From Myotis daubentonii (lineage: Eukaryota; Chordata; Mammalia; Chiroptera; Vespertilionidae): a stretch of 64,000 nucleotides of DNA. The position numbers and the translations under genes were made by a program. A model generated the notes under the pieces. The model saw nothing but the letters and a program-made list of their open reading frames with translations. It was not told the DNA's origin and ran no database searches. Every line of letters begins with the position of its first letter. Positions within the stretch are counted from its first letter, which is position 1. Below are positions 32,637 to 43,474 of this stretch, piece after piece. The stretch spans positions 53,163,205-53,227,204 of the forward strand of contig NC_081846.1 of assembly GCF_963259705.1 (NCBI RefSeq), read 5' to 3'.

Positions 32637-33547
32637 TCTATATAATAAAAGACTAATATGCAAATACACCAAATGGTGGAACAACCGAACAAGCGGTCAC
32701 TATGACGTGCGCTGACCACCAGGGGGAGTGCGTGGAACATGGCAGGTATTGGCAGCAGGTGGCAGAGCATGGAACATGGCGGGCAACAGCTGCAGTGGGA
32801 TGGTGGAGCAGGTGAGCGGGGCACCAGACCAAGGCCAGGTGCCGGTCGCTGTCATCAGGGTGAGCCTCTGGTGGTTACTGAAAATACTTCGCTCCTGCAC
32901 GCTGCAGTCCCACCTGGCGCTCGCACCTGCTGCTGGCATCGGACCCACTCACACCAGCTGCCAGTGCCTGGCGCAGCCTCAATCGCTTGGCGCTGTCAGT
33001 GGGTGTGAGCAGTGGCTGCTGGCCCTGATCAGCCAATCAGGGCTCTCCATCTCTCCTTGCTCCTGAGGGTTGATGGGGGTGGCAGCAGCCTCTAGCACCT
33101 GCTGCCGGTGATGGCCCCACTCGCACCCACAGCCAGCACTGGAGCCGCCACTCACACCCACTGCTGGCGCCTGGCACCGGTCCCGATCACTCATCGCTGT
33201 CAGCAGGTGCGAGTGGCAGATGCCCGCCCGATCACCCTGAGGGCTTCTCCACATCCCCCTGGTCCTGAAGGGTGATCAGGGCAGCAGCCATTGCTTGATT
33301 CTACTGACAGCGCCGGCCCCCCTCGCACTCACTGCTGGCGCCGGCCCCAATCACTCCATACCATCAGTGGGTGCGAGCGGGGCCAGCACCGTCAGTGGGT
33401 GGGAGTGGTGGTGGTGTGAGCAGTGCTGCCGGCAGACAGGGGGACAGGGGCTGGATGGGGGCATGGAGGACGGGGCGAGACCTGCCCCAATACCTTGAGG
33501 CCCACAGCTCCTTTCAAGGTCTACAAATTCGTTCACTAGGCCCCTAG
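32637..33547 (+). mobile_element. Non-autonomous Helitron, copy H6
   Basis: The 5' end reads TCTATATAATAAAAGACTAATATGC (32637), the standard HeliBat start. The 3' end is ACAAATTCGTTCACTAGGCCCCTAG (33547) before host T, with a decayed hairpin. The preceding base is T rather than A. The interior holds three imperfect repeats of roughly 100-140 bp around CACTCACACC...CAGTGGGTG, at about 32920, 33110 and 33320. There is no Rep/helicase. A CTCF-like site lies near the 5' end. Confidence 0.92.
32714..32730 (+). promoter_or_regulatory. CTCF-like motif inside Helitron H6
   Basis: GACCACCAGGGGGAGTG contains the CCACCAGGGGG core shared with the H4 site at 10617, at a similar distance from the element's 5' end (about 80 bp). 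Confidence 0.4.
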
Positions 33548-33622
33548 TACAATCTACACTAATAAAAGAGAAAAATGGTAATTGGCGTACGACGATACCC
33601 TTTTCATTGGCTAATCAGGGCT

Positions 33623-33690
33623 ATATGCAAATTAACCGCCAACTAAGATTGGCAGTTAACTGCCAACAAGATGGGGGTTAATTTGCATAT
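33623..33690. repeat. Subterminal palindrome of Helitron H7
   Basis: Outer arms ATATGCAAATTAAC (33623-33636) and GTTAATTTGCATAT (33677-33690) enclose the perfect 18-bp palindrome TTGGCAGTTAACTGCCAA (33649-33666). The same architecture occurs in H8. It could form a cruciform. Confidence 0.9.
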
Positions 33691-34079
33691 GTAGGCACAA
33701 TGCAGGGAGGTGAAAGGGAAAGCAGGAAGAAGCCCCCTGCCACTGACAGTGATCGGAAACCCAGGGGGGAGCTAAGACCTGGGGGGCAGGGCAAAGGCGG
33801 ACCTGGGGCCACATTTGCCCTGCCCCCCAGCCATGATCGGAGAATCAGGCGCCTTTGCCGCCCTGGCCAGTGATAGCAGGAAGTAGGGGTGGAACCAGCG
33901 ATGGGAGCTGGGCACGTTCGAAGCTGGCAGTCCCGGGAGCTAGGGGTCCCTTGCCTGGGCCTAAAGCGGAGCCCACGATCGCGGGGCTGCTGCAGCTGCG
34001 GGTCCCCGCTGCCCGAGCCGGACGCCTCAGCCAGAGGCTTCCTGCAGGGGCAGGGGCAGAGCCTGCAACCGCGGGGACT

Positions 34080-34715
34080 GACACCTCTGCTGGAGGCCTC
34101 AGGCCTGGTCAAGGGGCCGATCCGGTGATTGGTGATCGGAGGGTGATGAGGGTCAACTCCTCTGGCCTAGACATCAGGCCTGGGCGGGGGGCTGAGCCGG
34201 GGATTGGGGGGATATGATGGTCCCCTTGCCCAGGCCTGAAGCCTGGGTCAGAGGCGTCAGGCTTGGGCGGGGGGTGGAGCAAGCGATCAGAGGGAGATGG
34301 GGGTCCCCTGCCCAGGCATGATTCCTGGGCCAGAGGCCTCAGGCCTGGGCGGGGGCCAGAGCCAGTGATCGGGGGGAGATGGGGGTCCCCTGTCCAAGCC
34401 TGACACCTCTGGCGGAGGCGTCAGGCCTGGGCAAGGGGCCGATCAGGTGATCAGAGGGTGATGGGGGTCTACGCCTCTGGCTGAGGCATCAGGCCTGGGC
34501 AAGGGGCAGAGCCAGCAATCGGAGGGGTCTGGGGGTCCCCTGCCCAGGCCTGATGCCTGGGCCAGAGGCATCAGGCCTGGGCTGGGGGCAGAACCAGTGC
34601 TGGGGGGAAATGAGGGTCCCCTGCCCAGGCCTGACACCTCTGTCAGAGGCGTCAGGCCTGGGCAAGGGGCCGATCCTGCGATTGGAGGGTGATGGGGGTC
34701 AATGCCTGAGGGCTC
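34080..34715 (+). repeat. Minisatellite inside Helitron H7, about eight units
   Basis: Units of roughly 70-90 bp, each with GGCGTCAGGCCTGGGC-like and GGGGTCCCCTGCCCAGGCCTGA-like parts, repeat with small length differences. The inverted relative H8 has a single unit in the corresponding place. Confidence 0.88.
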
Positions 34716-35626
34716 CCAGTATGTGAGAGGGTGCAGGCTAGGCTGAGGGACACTCCCCCCCACACACACACCCAGTGCACGAATTTCGTGCACAGGGCCC
34801 CTAGTATATAGATAATGTATTGTAGAATTGTGTACATGAAACCCATATAATTTTATTAACCAATGTCACCCCAATCAATTCAATAAAACTATTTTTAAAA
34901 GAATCACATAAAATAGAGCAATCTGAGACAAAATTGTCTTCCATTCATCAGCATGTTATAGTTTTCCCTTTTAATTCAGGTTTTCTTTAACTTTACTCTG
35001 TAAAGTTTTAGAGTTTTCAAAGTAGAAGTCTGGCATAGCTTTTTGTTGAAATTATTCCTATATATTTTATGTATTTAAGGTAATACATATGTTTTTCAAA
35101 TTCTCATTTTGTAATTTTTAGTGTTATATATAAATAAAGTTTATTTTTTGCTATATTTGTGTCTAATGAAATAAAGTTTACTTATTAATGCTAATCCTAT
35201 ACTTGTAGATTATTTGAATTATTTACATACATAGTGTCAACTACAAATAATGGTTTCATTTATTCCATTACAATGCTCCTACCATTCATTTATTTTTTTT
35301 GTGCATTTGTTAATTTATTTATTCCTTAATTTATTTACTTTGTATTATTGCATAGGCTAGGAACTCCAGTGCACTATTGACTAGAAATGGTAATTATAGG
35401 TATCATTGTCTTGTCCCTTATTCCAATAAGTGTAATGTTGCTGTAGTTTCTTATAGATACTTTAAAAATTAGTTTATTGACATTCTCTTTTCTCTATAAA
35501 TTCCTAATAGTTTCTATTATAAATGTGTATTGAGATAACATATACTTTTTCTTCTTTATTCTGTTGTTCTTGTGTGTATTGAGATAATTATATAATTTTT
35601 ATGCCCTTATTAAAGGTGAGTTTTCT

Positions 35627-35842
35627 GCCCTAACCGGTTTGGCTCAGTGGATAGAGCATCAGCCTGCGGGCTCAAGGGTCCCAGGTTCGATTCTGGACAA
35701 AGGCATGTACCTTGGTTGTGGGCACATCCCCAGCGGGGGGTGTGCAGGAGGCAGCTGATCGATGTTTCTCTCTCATCGATGTTTCTAACTCTCTATCCCC
35801 CTTCCTTCCTCTCTGTAAAAAATCAATAAAATATTTTTAAAA
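35627..35842 (+). mobile_element. Ves-type SINE, well preserved
   Basis: An almost intact tRNA-like head (GGTTTGGCTCAGTGGATAGAGC) with A-box, and B-box CCAGGTTCGATTCTGG, then the tRNA-unrelated part, CTCATCGATGTTTC and a tail CCCTTCCTTCCTCTCTGTAAAAAATCAATAAAAT. Flanked by AAAGGTGAGTTTTCT (35612-35626) and AAAGGTGAGTCTTCT (35843-35857), one mismatch. It is among the younger copies here. Confidence 0.95.
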
Positions 35843-36392
35843 AAAGGTGAGTCTTCTTTCTCTGTCCTATTGAAGTTGAGTCTTTAGAAGCACTCGAGGT
35901 TTGAGTTTCAATTTTCATCCAATCAAACAATATTAATCTTTTAATTGGAATATCTGTTTACATTTAAGTTTATTACTATTACATTTCTGTTTATAATTAT
36001 AATCTTTGATTTATTACAACTGTACTTTATTCTTTTCCTCTCACTTTCTTTTTTGATTAATTATGTGTTATTACTCAATCCCAAACCCATTAACTTGTCA
36101 ACTGTGCATCCTTTTACTAATATTTGAGTAATTATTTTAAAATATATTTATTTGACTTTTTAGCATCTAATGTAAAATAATACCTTTATACTTTCTAGGT
36201 ATGGTTAGGTCCTTAGTACTCTAACTCCTTTTATTCCTGTATAGTGTAAGTGAGCTATAGCTGAATAATAATTTTTTTTAAAAAAAACAGAATCTCAATG
36301 ATATATAAAAAGTACTGTTTTGTGAAAAATTTGCTTTTTACTTGTGTATCATTATTGTGGGTTTCAATGAATTTTTGGACTGTGGATTATAT

Positions 36393-36836
36393 TAGTAAGT
36401 TAATAACTAAGTACCACAGACTGGGTGGCTTAAGCAACAGAATTGTATTGTCTCACCGTTTTGGAGGCTAGAAATCTATGATCAGTATTGGAAGAATTGG
36501 TTCCTTCTGAGTGCTGTGAGGTAGAATTTATTCCATCCCTCTCTCCTACCCCCTGCTGTTTGCTGGCCACCTCTGGAATTCCTTGGTTTGTAGACAAATC
36601 AGCCCAATTTCTGACTTCATATTCACACAGCATTCTCTATGTGTATGTCTTTCTATGTATCCAACTTTCTCCTTTTGATAAGGACATAGTCATATTGGGT
36701 TCAGCCTCCCTTCCCCCACCATGACATCATCTTAACTCATCTAAAAAGCTCCTATTTCCAAATAAGGCCACACATTCATGGACACTGGGAATTAGGATTT
36801 CAATATCTTTAGGGAGGACCTACATCAACCTTTAAG
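36393..36836 (-). mobile_element. MaLR-type LTR (MLT1-like), antisense
   Basis: The plus strand begins ATAACTAAGTACCACAGACTGGGTGGCTTAAGCAACAGAATTGTATTGTCTCACCGTTTTGGAGGC in parts typical of the complement of an MLT1 LTR 3' end, continues with CTTTTGATAAGGACATAGTCATATTGG, and ends AATTAGGATTTCAATATCTTTAGGGAGGA. This is a solo LTR of an ancient ERVL-related retrotransposon, about 440 bp, with no internal genes. Confidence 0.75.
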
Positions 36837-36839
36837 ATG

Positions 36840-38510
36840 GGTCATGATCAAAAAAGTTTGAAAGCTTCTGCATAGGCATTCCTTGTCCACATTAGCTTTA
36901 ACCCCTAAAACCAAGCTATTCAGAAAAGCCAAAATTGTGTATTGATTTGAAGATGCAATATGATATAAAGTGTACTAATTTGGGGTGGTCCTCTCTGACC
37001 CACATAGACCCAGGTGAATAATTTGTATGATTGTAATTATACTGTTTTAAAAATTTTATTTAAGAGGTTGACACACATCTTTCAAGGTGTTTAGAAAGTT
37101 AATAAGGAAGCTGACTAATGATTTTTAGGTCATATTTATATCACCTAATCTTACTTTTTTATTGACCCTTAAGACTTAGCCAATATTTATGCAATATTTT
37201 AATTATTTATTAAAATATATTATCAAAATGTTTTTATTTATGTAATCGAGCACAATATGTAAGATTGAGCTCTTTTGGGGGGGGAATATATGTAGAAGCC
37301 ATGTGTTTACAACAAGCTGCATGTATTTATTGCCTAATTCTTAATCACAACACTGTATACAGTCATCGGTTTTCTGACAACCATCTGCTTAGATGTCACT
37401 CATTCCTTCCACCCCGTCTAGTTGAAATTAAAATATTGACAGGAATAATTTCTGCATTCAAAGTGGAAAAGGTAATAAGGGTGGTGAAACTAGATTGGAT
37501 TTTGCATGCATTGCCCCTGACAGTATTCTGACAATTTTTAGTTTGCTCCTTCAAGTCATGCAGTGCTGCAGAAAAATAAAATATAAAGCAAAGCTTTGAG
37601 CAAAGCATACCTGTAAGCTTGTTTTTCTGTGACGGCCTTGAAATATTCCTGAAAAATAATAAAAGTAAAAAAAGAAAGAAAAAGAAAAGAAGCTCCCACG
37701 CTGTATCATGTCTTATGGTTATTGTATACAGTTAGAAGAGTGCCACTAGTAGAGATGTTATTCTTCACTTTTACAAATACATAATGGCAATAACAATAAA
37801 ACATACACAATAAAATAAAATTAAATTAACAGAACACATAAAATTTTCAAAAACTTTAAAATATACAATTATAAATTCACTTTGTAATTCTTAATAAACA
37901 TAGCATAATTTTTACTGAAAATATTTAATGTTCAAGCAATCCTACTCTGGAATGCTTTCTGACCTTAGCAAAGACTATTCAGCCCCTTGAAAATGCTAAG
38001 CTTAGGTTTTATGATTTTCTTAGGTGGAACATTATTAAACTAAACACTGGATTACGTACCCATGAAGACCTCACAAGCTAATAAATAAGTGTGTCACTAA
38101 ATAGTTTGTGTTTATCTCACCAAAATATAAATCAGTGTCCCCCAGGGGAGGGGAAGATCATATATATCTATATATCTCTGTAGATATATAGAGATATATA
38201 CTCTATTTGATTCAAAAAAATTGCATTTGTGTAGTCAATATAAAGAATTCAGTCAATAAATTGGATTATGTTAGAAGGATTCATTGAAAAGAGCAAGGAC
38301 AGAAATTGAGATTAAAGAGTGAGTGACTAGTTGAAGGTGCAATATTTGGTCAGAGGAGCCAAAAGTAAAACTGCAAAAAGAAAAATGACAAAATGACGTG
38401 GAACAATGTTTTCATGTTTGAATCACAAATACCTAGTAGAGAGAAAATCTTAGGCAATGATTCCTGAATGTCTCAAAGACATTACCAACACCGTTCCAAC
38501 CTCCCTTTTC
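36840..38510. other. Unique AT-rich DNA, no gene recognised
   Basis: Includes a G-run (37276-37283), an A/G-rich simple stretch at 37640-37692 and a TATA/GATA-rich stretch at 38159-38205. The part 37290-37620 is less repetitive than its surroundings. No coding signal. Confidence 0.4.
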
Positions 38511-38514
38511 TAAA

Positions 38515-38800
38515 TCTCATCTCTGACCGTATCTCTTCCTGTGCCATTTGATATGCATTTGTGTATTTCATTATATTCACTTCGTCCTCTCTTCCCTTCT
38601 ATTCCTACAAATTTATTTGCATTTTTTGGGGGGGTATAAAAATAAGTTGTTTATGGGTATGTTTCCCAAGTTAGACTATGCAGTCCTCAAAGCCAAAGAT
38701 AGTGACTATTCCTAAAACAAAGAACATGTATGTCTATAATAAAAATTTATCAATTCCATGGATATTTTGCACCAGACAATTATAACAACATACCCTAAGA
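38515..38800 (+). mobile_element. Possible L2 3' fragment
   Basis: TCATCTCTGACCGTATCTCTTCCTG, ACTATGCAGTCCTCAAAGCCAAAGATAGTGACTATTCC resembles the AGACTGTAAGCTCC...GGGACT part of L2 3' ends. Strongly diverged. Confidence 0.35.
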
Positions 38801-38944
38801 AAAAGTTTGTAGAGGTCATGGTAGCTGTTTGCAGACTTCTTTTTCACTGAAGTTCAGTCCACTCTGTTCAACCTGTCAGAGGCTTTGGGAAAACAAAACA
38901 ACCACCACCATCACTACCACTACCACTACCATCAGTACATACAT

Positions 38945-39118
38945 ATATATTTCTGAGAGGAAGGGAGAGAGAGATATAGAAACATCAATGATGAGAGAGA
39001 ATCATTGATCAGCTGCCTCCTGCAACTACTGATGATCAAGCCCCATGTTCCCTGACTGGGAATTGAACCGTGGTTCATAGGTCGACACTCAACCACTGAG
39101 CAACACCGGTCTGGTCCA
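38945..39118 (-). mobile_element. Ves-type SINE
   Basis: Plus strand: GAGAGGAAGGGAGAGAGAGATATAG, AACATCAATGATGAGAGAGAATC, TGACTGGGAATTGAACCGTGG and CAACCACTGAGCAACACCGGTCTGG, the complement of tail, body, B-box and head in that order. A (CCA)n-like run (38902-38930) lies just left. Confidence 0.9.
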
Positions 39119-39409
39119 AATAGTATTTTTCTTAATGCATTTCTTCCCTTTCCCCTTATTCTCTTATTCCTAGCTCTACATCTACTTAGGAGAACAGCTT
39201 TCTTTCAAAACTATTACAGCTGTCTTTTGCTACTAAGCATTTTAAGTCATCTTACCATTGGTAGTTTCTTCTTTTGCTGCTGTTGTTTTCTGATTTTAGG
39301 GTGAATCCATACAAAGGAAGACTCACTGACTTTTAAAAAAGCCAAAGCAAGTACATCTTGCAGTTGTATCATTGGAAAGGTGTTTCATTTTAATATACAT
39401 TTATTCATT

Positions 39410-39710
39410 AATATTTTTTATAGTTCATATTTTTATGCTAGGCCCTCTGTTGTGGACTAAAGGTATGGCAGAACCATGACCCATATGACTGGTGGGAGGT
39501 GTGCTTGGGTAAATGGATAAGCACAATACAATATGATAAGATGATGATAAAGGTAGGAGGGACAGAGAAGGAAATGGTGCAGGAAATGTTTCACAGAGAA
39601 ATTGCTATTTGATTGGGGTTTTGAAGATAGAGGGGAATTTTGAAACCTGAACACAAGCATTTTGGGTGGAAGGAATAGTATGTTCAAAATCCCAGAGTTA
39701 TAAAAAGGCT
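39410..39710 (-). mobile_element. L2 fragment
   Basis: Inverted L2 order: GCTAGGCCCTCTGTTG, CAGAGAAGGAAATGGTGCAGG, TTGATTGGGGTTTTGAAGATAG and GGTGGAAGGAATAGTATGTTCAAAATCCCAGAG. Ends approximate. Confidence 0.5.
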
Positions 39711-39714
39711 TAGC

Positions 39715-40145
39715 TTATTAGAAAAGGAATTGAGTGTTATTTGATTAGATACAAAGGTTATTCATGCAGAGAATAAACCTCAGATGTTGCTGCTTCAGCA
39801 TTGGCTCACCCTCTCCAGGCCAGTAAGAATTCAGATTCACACATTAATCTCAATTCACAAATACCACCTCATCAGCCATGGAGTTTTGAGAGGCCAGAGG
39901 TAAACACAGCCATTGCCTACTTAAGCTGAGTAGACAACAGTGCACATTTTGCAGGACAAGCACCCTCCTCCCACATTGACTATAACTGAAGGCAGGGTAG
40001 AATGATTTAACGGTTACATGAAAATCTGAACTTCAGAATTTAGTACATATGATCAAGCCGGTACTTCACCAGTGAACTTCCCTGTCAAGAAGGACTGTGT
40101 CTATAGTGAAGATGTAGCAGGGACCAGCTGTGCATGAATTACATA
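39715..40145. other. Unique DNA, no gene recognised
   Basis: Balanced composition, no repeat recognised, no open frame of note. Confidence 0.4.
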
Positions 40146-40149
40146 TTTG

Positions 40150-40292
40150 TTCTAAGGAAGGCTAAAAAGAAATCTGAAGTTAGGGAAATTAAGTGATTTG
40201 CCCAAGGTCATACAACATATCAAGGAAAGAGCCTGGGGAAGAACAAAGGCTTCTGGCTTTCGGGCCACTATCATTTCCATTGTGCCATGTGA
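40150..40292 (-). mobile_element. MIR fragment
   Basis: GAAATTAAGTGATTTGCCCAAGGTCATACAACATATCAAGG is the MIR core-to-5' part in inverted orientation. Confidence 0.6.
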
Positions 40293-40579
40293 TAGGCCTG
40301 TCAAAGGGAGGGGTTTGCTGGCAGTTGAGAGGAATGTCTAGGAAGTTTAACAGGTGAAAGAAATGACAAGTTCTCGAGGAAGCATTGAAGTTAATAGACT
40401 TCTAATCACATATTTCTGAGCAAGCTCACCTTAAATTTGTACTTATTTCTGGATTCCCAACAATGCAAACTTCCCTGAGCTTTAAGACAGAAGAACTTCA
40501 TTTTTTTTTTTTTTTTGGTTATTTAGATACCATTTAGAGTGCCCACTAGTTTTGACTTGTTGCGATTATCAGGTATTTT

Positions 40580-41170
40580 CTATGCAATCCAGGTTTAGGG
40601 AAGTGTCAGACAGGGTCCCTTTGAGAAAAAGAGAATACACTAGTAAGGGGTAATTGAAGAGACTTCTGTAAAGGGGTTATTCACAAAGAAGTGGGTAGGA
40701 GTAGGAGAACCTATTAAGAAATGATGAATCATCCTGGGACCAGTAATGGTAGTAGAGATGTTAACAGTCTAAGATCTAAAACGGGAAGAGAAAACACTTA
40801 GAATGTGGAGAGAATATTTGTAGATGTAAGAAATGGCCTTCAGACATAAATTGTGGTTCTAAATATATGTATATAGTTATTACCCATCTGAGGCACAGCA
40901 GGGAGGGAGCCAGTAATTATAAATACTCCAAGTCTAACTTCTTCCTGTTCTCTGATCTCCTCAGTGCCTCCATTTGATAGAACACAACAGAAAGTCAGAG
41001 AATAAGGCCATAAAGTCAGCCTCTCATGGCACAGAGCAGAATGGATAAAGGCAGAGAGTGTGTCCGGAGGAACAAAAGGGGGATATTACAGGACGGAGCA
41101 AATATAAATTCATCCATGCCCTGGCCCAGCATCTCTTCAATTCTCACATTCCACAATCCTATTTTGGATG
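40580..41170 (+). mobile_element. Old L1M-like 3' UTR
   Basis: AGACAGGGTCCCTTTGAG, AAGAAGTGGGTAGGAG, CACAGCAGGGAGGGAGCCAG, GTCAGCCTCTCATGGCACAGAGCAGAATGG and GAACAAAAGGGGGATATTAC follow the order of an old L1M 3' region in sense orientation. Tentative. Confidence 0.4.
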
Positions 41171-41174
41171 TGCA

Positions 41175-42180
41175 ACTCTACAAACTACTCTGATTTCAAA
41201 AAGTTTACCTAACACTACTGGGAGAATTATGTAAATATGAAGTTTGCCTGAGCAGTGACTAAGGACAGAGGGAAACATGACCTCCATCTGCAAGCAGTGG
41301 TGGGAATGGAAATGATTTCCTGTGGGAACTCGGCTGGTATTACTGTTAAATCATTTGTATACTGTTAAATGAGTTGCATGCTGGTGGGGCAAAGAGGTCT
41401 TGGAACTGTGTTTGCTGGCATTCTCCCTACCTTCATCATTGTCTACGAGCATTTGAAAGGTTGAAAAAAAAACCAAAACAGGAAGGAAAGGCTCAGATTC
41501 AAGGTGATCAAACCAGAAACAATAAGGTAAAATCAGGAGAAAGATATTATAAGCTAAAACGCATTCAAATGTTCATTGCAGGAGAAGTTAATCTTTTATT
41601 AAAATATTCTAAGGGAATAAAATATGGGAAAACTCTTCCTTTGCATATGTAATCTCAGAGTGAATGGAACTCTAAAAACTCACTCTTGAATATAATCTTT
41701 GAAGAGAAAAAGTAATTAATAGTTTATTTTCTCTTTGCTTATCTAACAAATATACCTAGCAGCATTAACAAGCTTTAGCATGGGTCACATTTAGGATATG
41801 GCTAATTAATATTTACCTTTATTATCTGAAATATAACTTCTGAACCTAAACATTTAAAAATAGCTGAACATAAAAAGTATTTTTCTCTTCTGATAAAATG
41901 TTGAATATGTAGTTAAAATTCATAAAAAATTTATGAATAGAGGTTTTTATATGAGGCTTGCTTTCAAGGAATATATTTAAAACATAATACAAGCCTTCCT
42001 TTTAAAATTTCAATTAAATTAAGCACATATTGTGCACCTACAAAACCTAATATTTTTCCAGTTTAAGATTTTCTACCTGACCTGACAAATTTTCATGAAC
42101 AAAAACTATGTCTTATATTTTATTGCTTCTCTTACACAGCCAGCCTAGTCCCTTAAACATAAATTATATTACAAAATTTG
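41175..42180. other. Unique AT-rich DNA, no gene recognised
   Basis: The 92-codon frame at 41374-41652 (plus) is K-rich because of A-rich DNA and resembles no family. Confidence 0.4.
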
Positions 42181-42184
42181 ATTA

Positions 42185-42432
42185 GACAATGATGTGTAAT
42201 CACAGCAATAATTGACATTACTGTGTCAGATGTTGTTCTAAGAACATGAGATTAGTCCATTTAAAGTTTTTAAAAACTTTATGGAACATTTTTATCTTTG
42301 CAAACAAGGAAACTAAGGCTTGAGGAGCTATATATTTTGCTCAAGATCATATAGCTAGTGGCAGAGCCAGGGTTCAAACCTGAGAACTCAGATTCCAGAC
42401 TTTAAGTTTTTAACCAGGATGCCATACTCTCT
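42185..42432 (-). mobile_element. MIR SINE, nearly full length
   Basis: ATTGACATTACTGTGTCAGATGTTGTTCTAAG, AACAAGGAAACTAAGGCTTGAGGAGC, ATCATATAGCTAGTGGCAGAGCCAGGGTTCAAACCTGAG and AGTTTTTAACCAGGATGCCATAC cover most of an inverted MIR. Confidence 0.75.
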
Positions 42433-42924
42433 AAAGACAGAGATAAAATGGGGCTAAAACATATTAAAGGTTTGGATAGTATGTTGTCAACTGAAAACTC
42501 TCATAGTTTTTATATAAGAAAGTATCATGAAATAATTTATCTCTAAAGAAGACGAGTATGGTTTTTTTTAAGATTCAATTAAGGAAGACAGTTCAATTAA
42601 GGTTTAAATTTTTAGCTCGAGGCACTGTTTACTTAACATTTACCCAGCGTCTAAAATAGGCTGTGATAATAGAGGAAATGAATAGAGTTTATTCTATAAT
42701 TCAATGGTTTTTAAGCCATTTTTAAGTCTTTGCCCAAACAATGTTTCTGTTGACACTTACTATGAAAAACATTATCCGTTTAAAATATGTTATTTCTGTG
42801 ATTGTAAGAGGAAAATGTACTTTCTGAGAAAAGTGCTGCTAGAAAAACTGAAAATAACAAGCCCCTTTCTCAATGGCTATTTCCTGTTTCCTTCTCCATG
42901 TCATGCTTGGCTGACAGGGACCTT

Positions 42925-43430
42925 ACTAACCAGGACAGGCTAATTGCTGTAACAAACAACTGCAAAATTTTAGTGGCTGTACGTGTCAAAGGGCTTTTTC
43001 CCCTTTCTCATCTTATAGTTCAGTGCAGGTTGGGCAGGACAGGAGCGGCTTCTGCTCCACAAGTTATTTAGACTGCAAGGCTGACAGGAGTCCATTGTCT
43101 TTAGTGCATGGAATTCGACATCCAACCAGTTAATCAGGGAGAGAGGGAGCATGGAGAAGCACACCCCCTCCTAACTGCTTCAGCCCAGGGCCACCCAGTC
43201 ACTTCCGCTCACATTTTATTGGTGAGACCCGGTCACATGGCTTCAGCCAGCTGGTGCAAAGAGCTGGAACCAAAACTTCGCTGTGTGCCCAGGAAGAGGA
43301 AATATATTGGGTGGATATCTGCCATGGGGACTGCATTACAAATGGAAATCTCTTTTGAGTAAAGCACCATGTGAGGCACTCAATATCCAAAGACGAGGCA
43401 AAACGTAATTTCTTGCATTCAGTGGGCTTT
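42925..43430 (-). mobile_element. Old L1M-like 3' UTR, antisense
   Basis: CTAATTGCTGTAACAAACAACTGC, TTATAGTTCAGTGCAGGTTGG, GGCTTCTGCTCCACAAGTTATTTAG, CAGTCACTTCCGCTCACATTTTATTGG and GCTGTGTGCCCAGGAAGAGGAAAT follow a recurrent mammalian repeat that I take as an old L1 3' end. Confidence 0.4.
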
Positions 43431-43474
43431 CTGCCTAGAAGTGAATTTAATTAAATAACTAATGGTGAACAAAT

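Larger units (their letters stand above)
33553..34804 (+). mobile_element. Non-autonomous Helitron, copy H7 (longest)
   Basis: The 5' end is A|TCTACACTAATAAAAGAG (33553), the 3' hairpin GTGCACGAATTTCGTGCAC precedes GGGCCCCTAG (34804) and host T. It lies 5 bp after H6 in the same orientation. The first 320 bp match the 5' end of H8 inverted (GGTAATTGGCGTACGACGATACCC). A large palindromic region sits at 33623-33690 and a tandem array at 34080-34710. The interior has no transposase; open frames come from the GC-rich array. Confidence 0.95.
32564..34915 (+). mobile_element. Unidentified retroposon with 16-bp target duplication, carrying two Helitrons
   Basis: A perfect duplication AGAATCACATAAAATA flanks the region (32564-32579 and 34900-34915). 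Removing Helitrons H6 and H7 leaves about 150 bp. Its right end (34805-34899) contains AATAAA at 34882 and finishes in an A-rich stretch, as expected of an L1-mobilised retroposon in plus orientation. The words TTATTAACCAATGTCACCCCAA suggest a bat retroelement 3' end; I cannot name the family. Confidence 0.6.
31140..36290 (-). mobile_element. Long old L1 (L1M-like), antisense, broken by later insertions
   Basis: Antisense L1 words run in order across the region: ACCATTGATTAGTTTGCATA, AATTATGAATAAAGCTCTTG, CCAGGAGTGGAATTTCTGGG (31619), ACACAGTTGACCCAGGATCT (32054), ATCAACCTGTCAATTTCCAC (32319), then after the insertions TTTAGAGTTTTCAAAGTAGAAGTC (35006), AGGAACTCCAGTGCACTATT and CCTAATAGTTTCTATTATAAAT (35503). 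All frames are broken. Interruptions are the SINE at 32345, the retroposon with Helitrons H6 and H7 at 32580-34899, and the SINE at 35627. Confidence 0.65.

Noticed and set aside
33678..34217. Overlapping open frames of 79-144 codons
   Set aside because: They are inside Helitron H7, in several frames and both strands. The same sequence in H8 gives different frames.
35627..35700. tRNA gene candidate (A-box and B-box present)
   Set aside because: The sequence continues into the Ves SINE body and tail with flanking duplications, so it is a retroposon head and not a tRNA gene.
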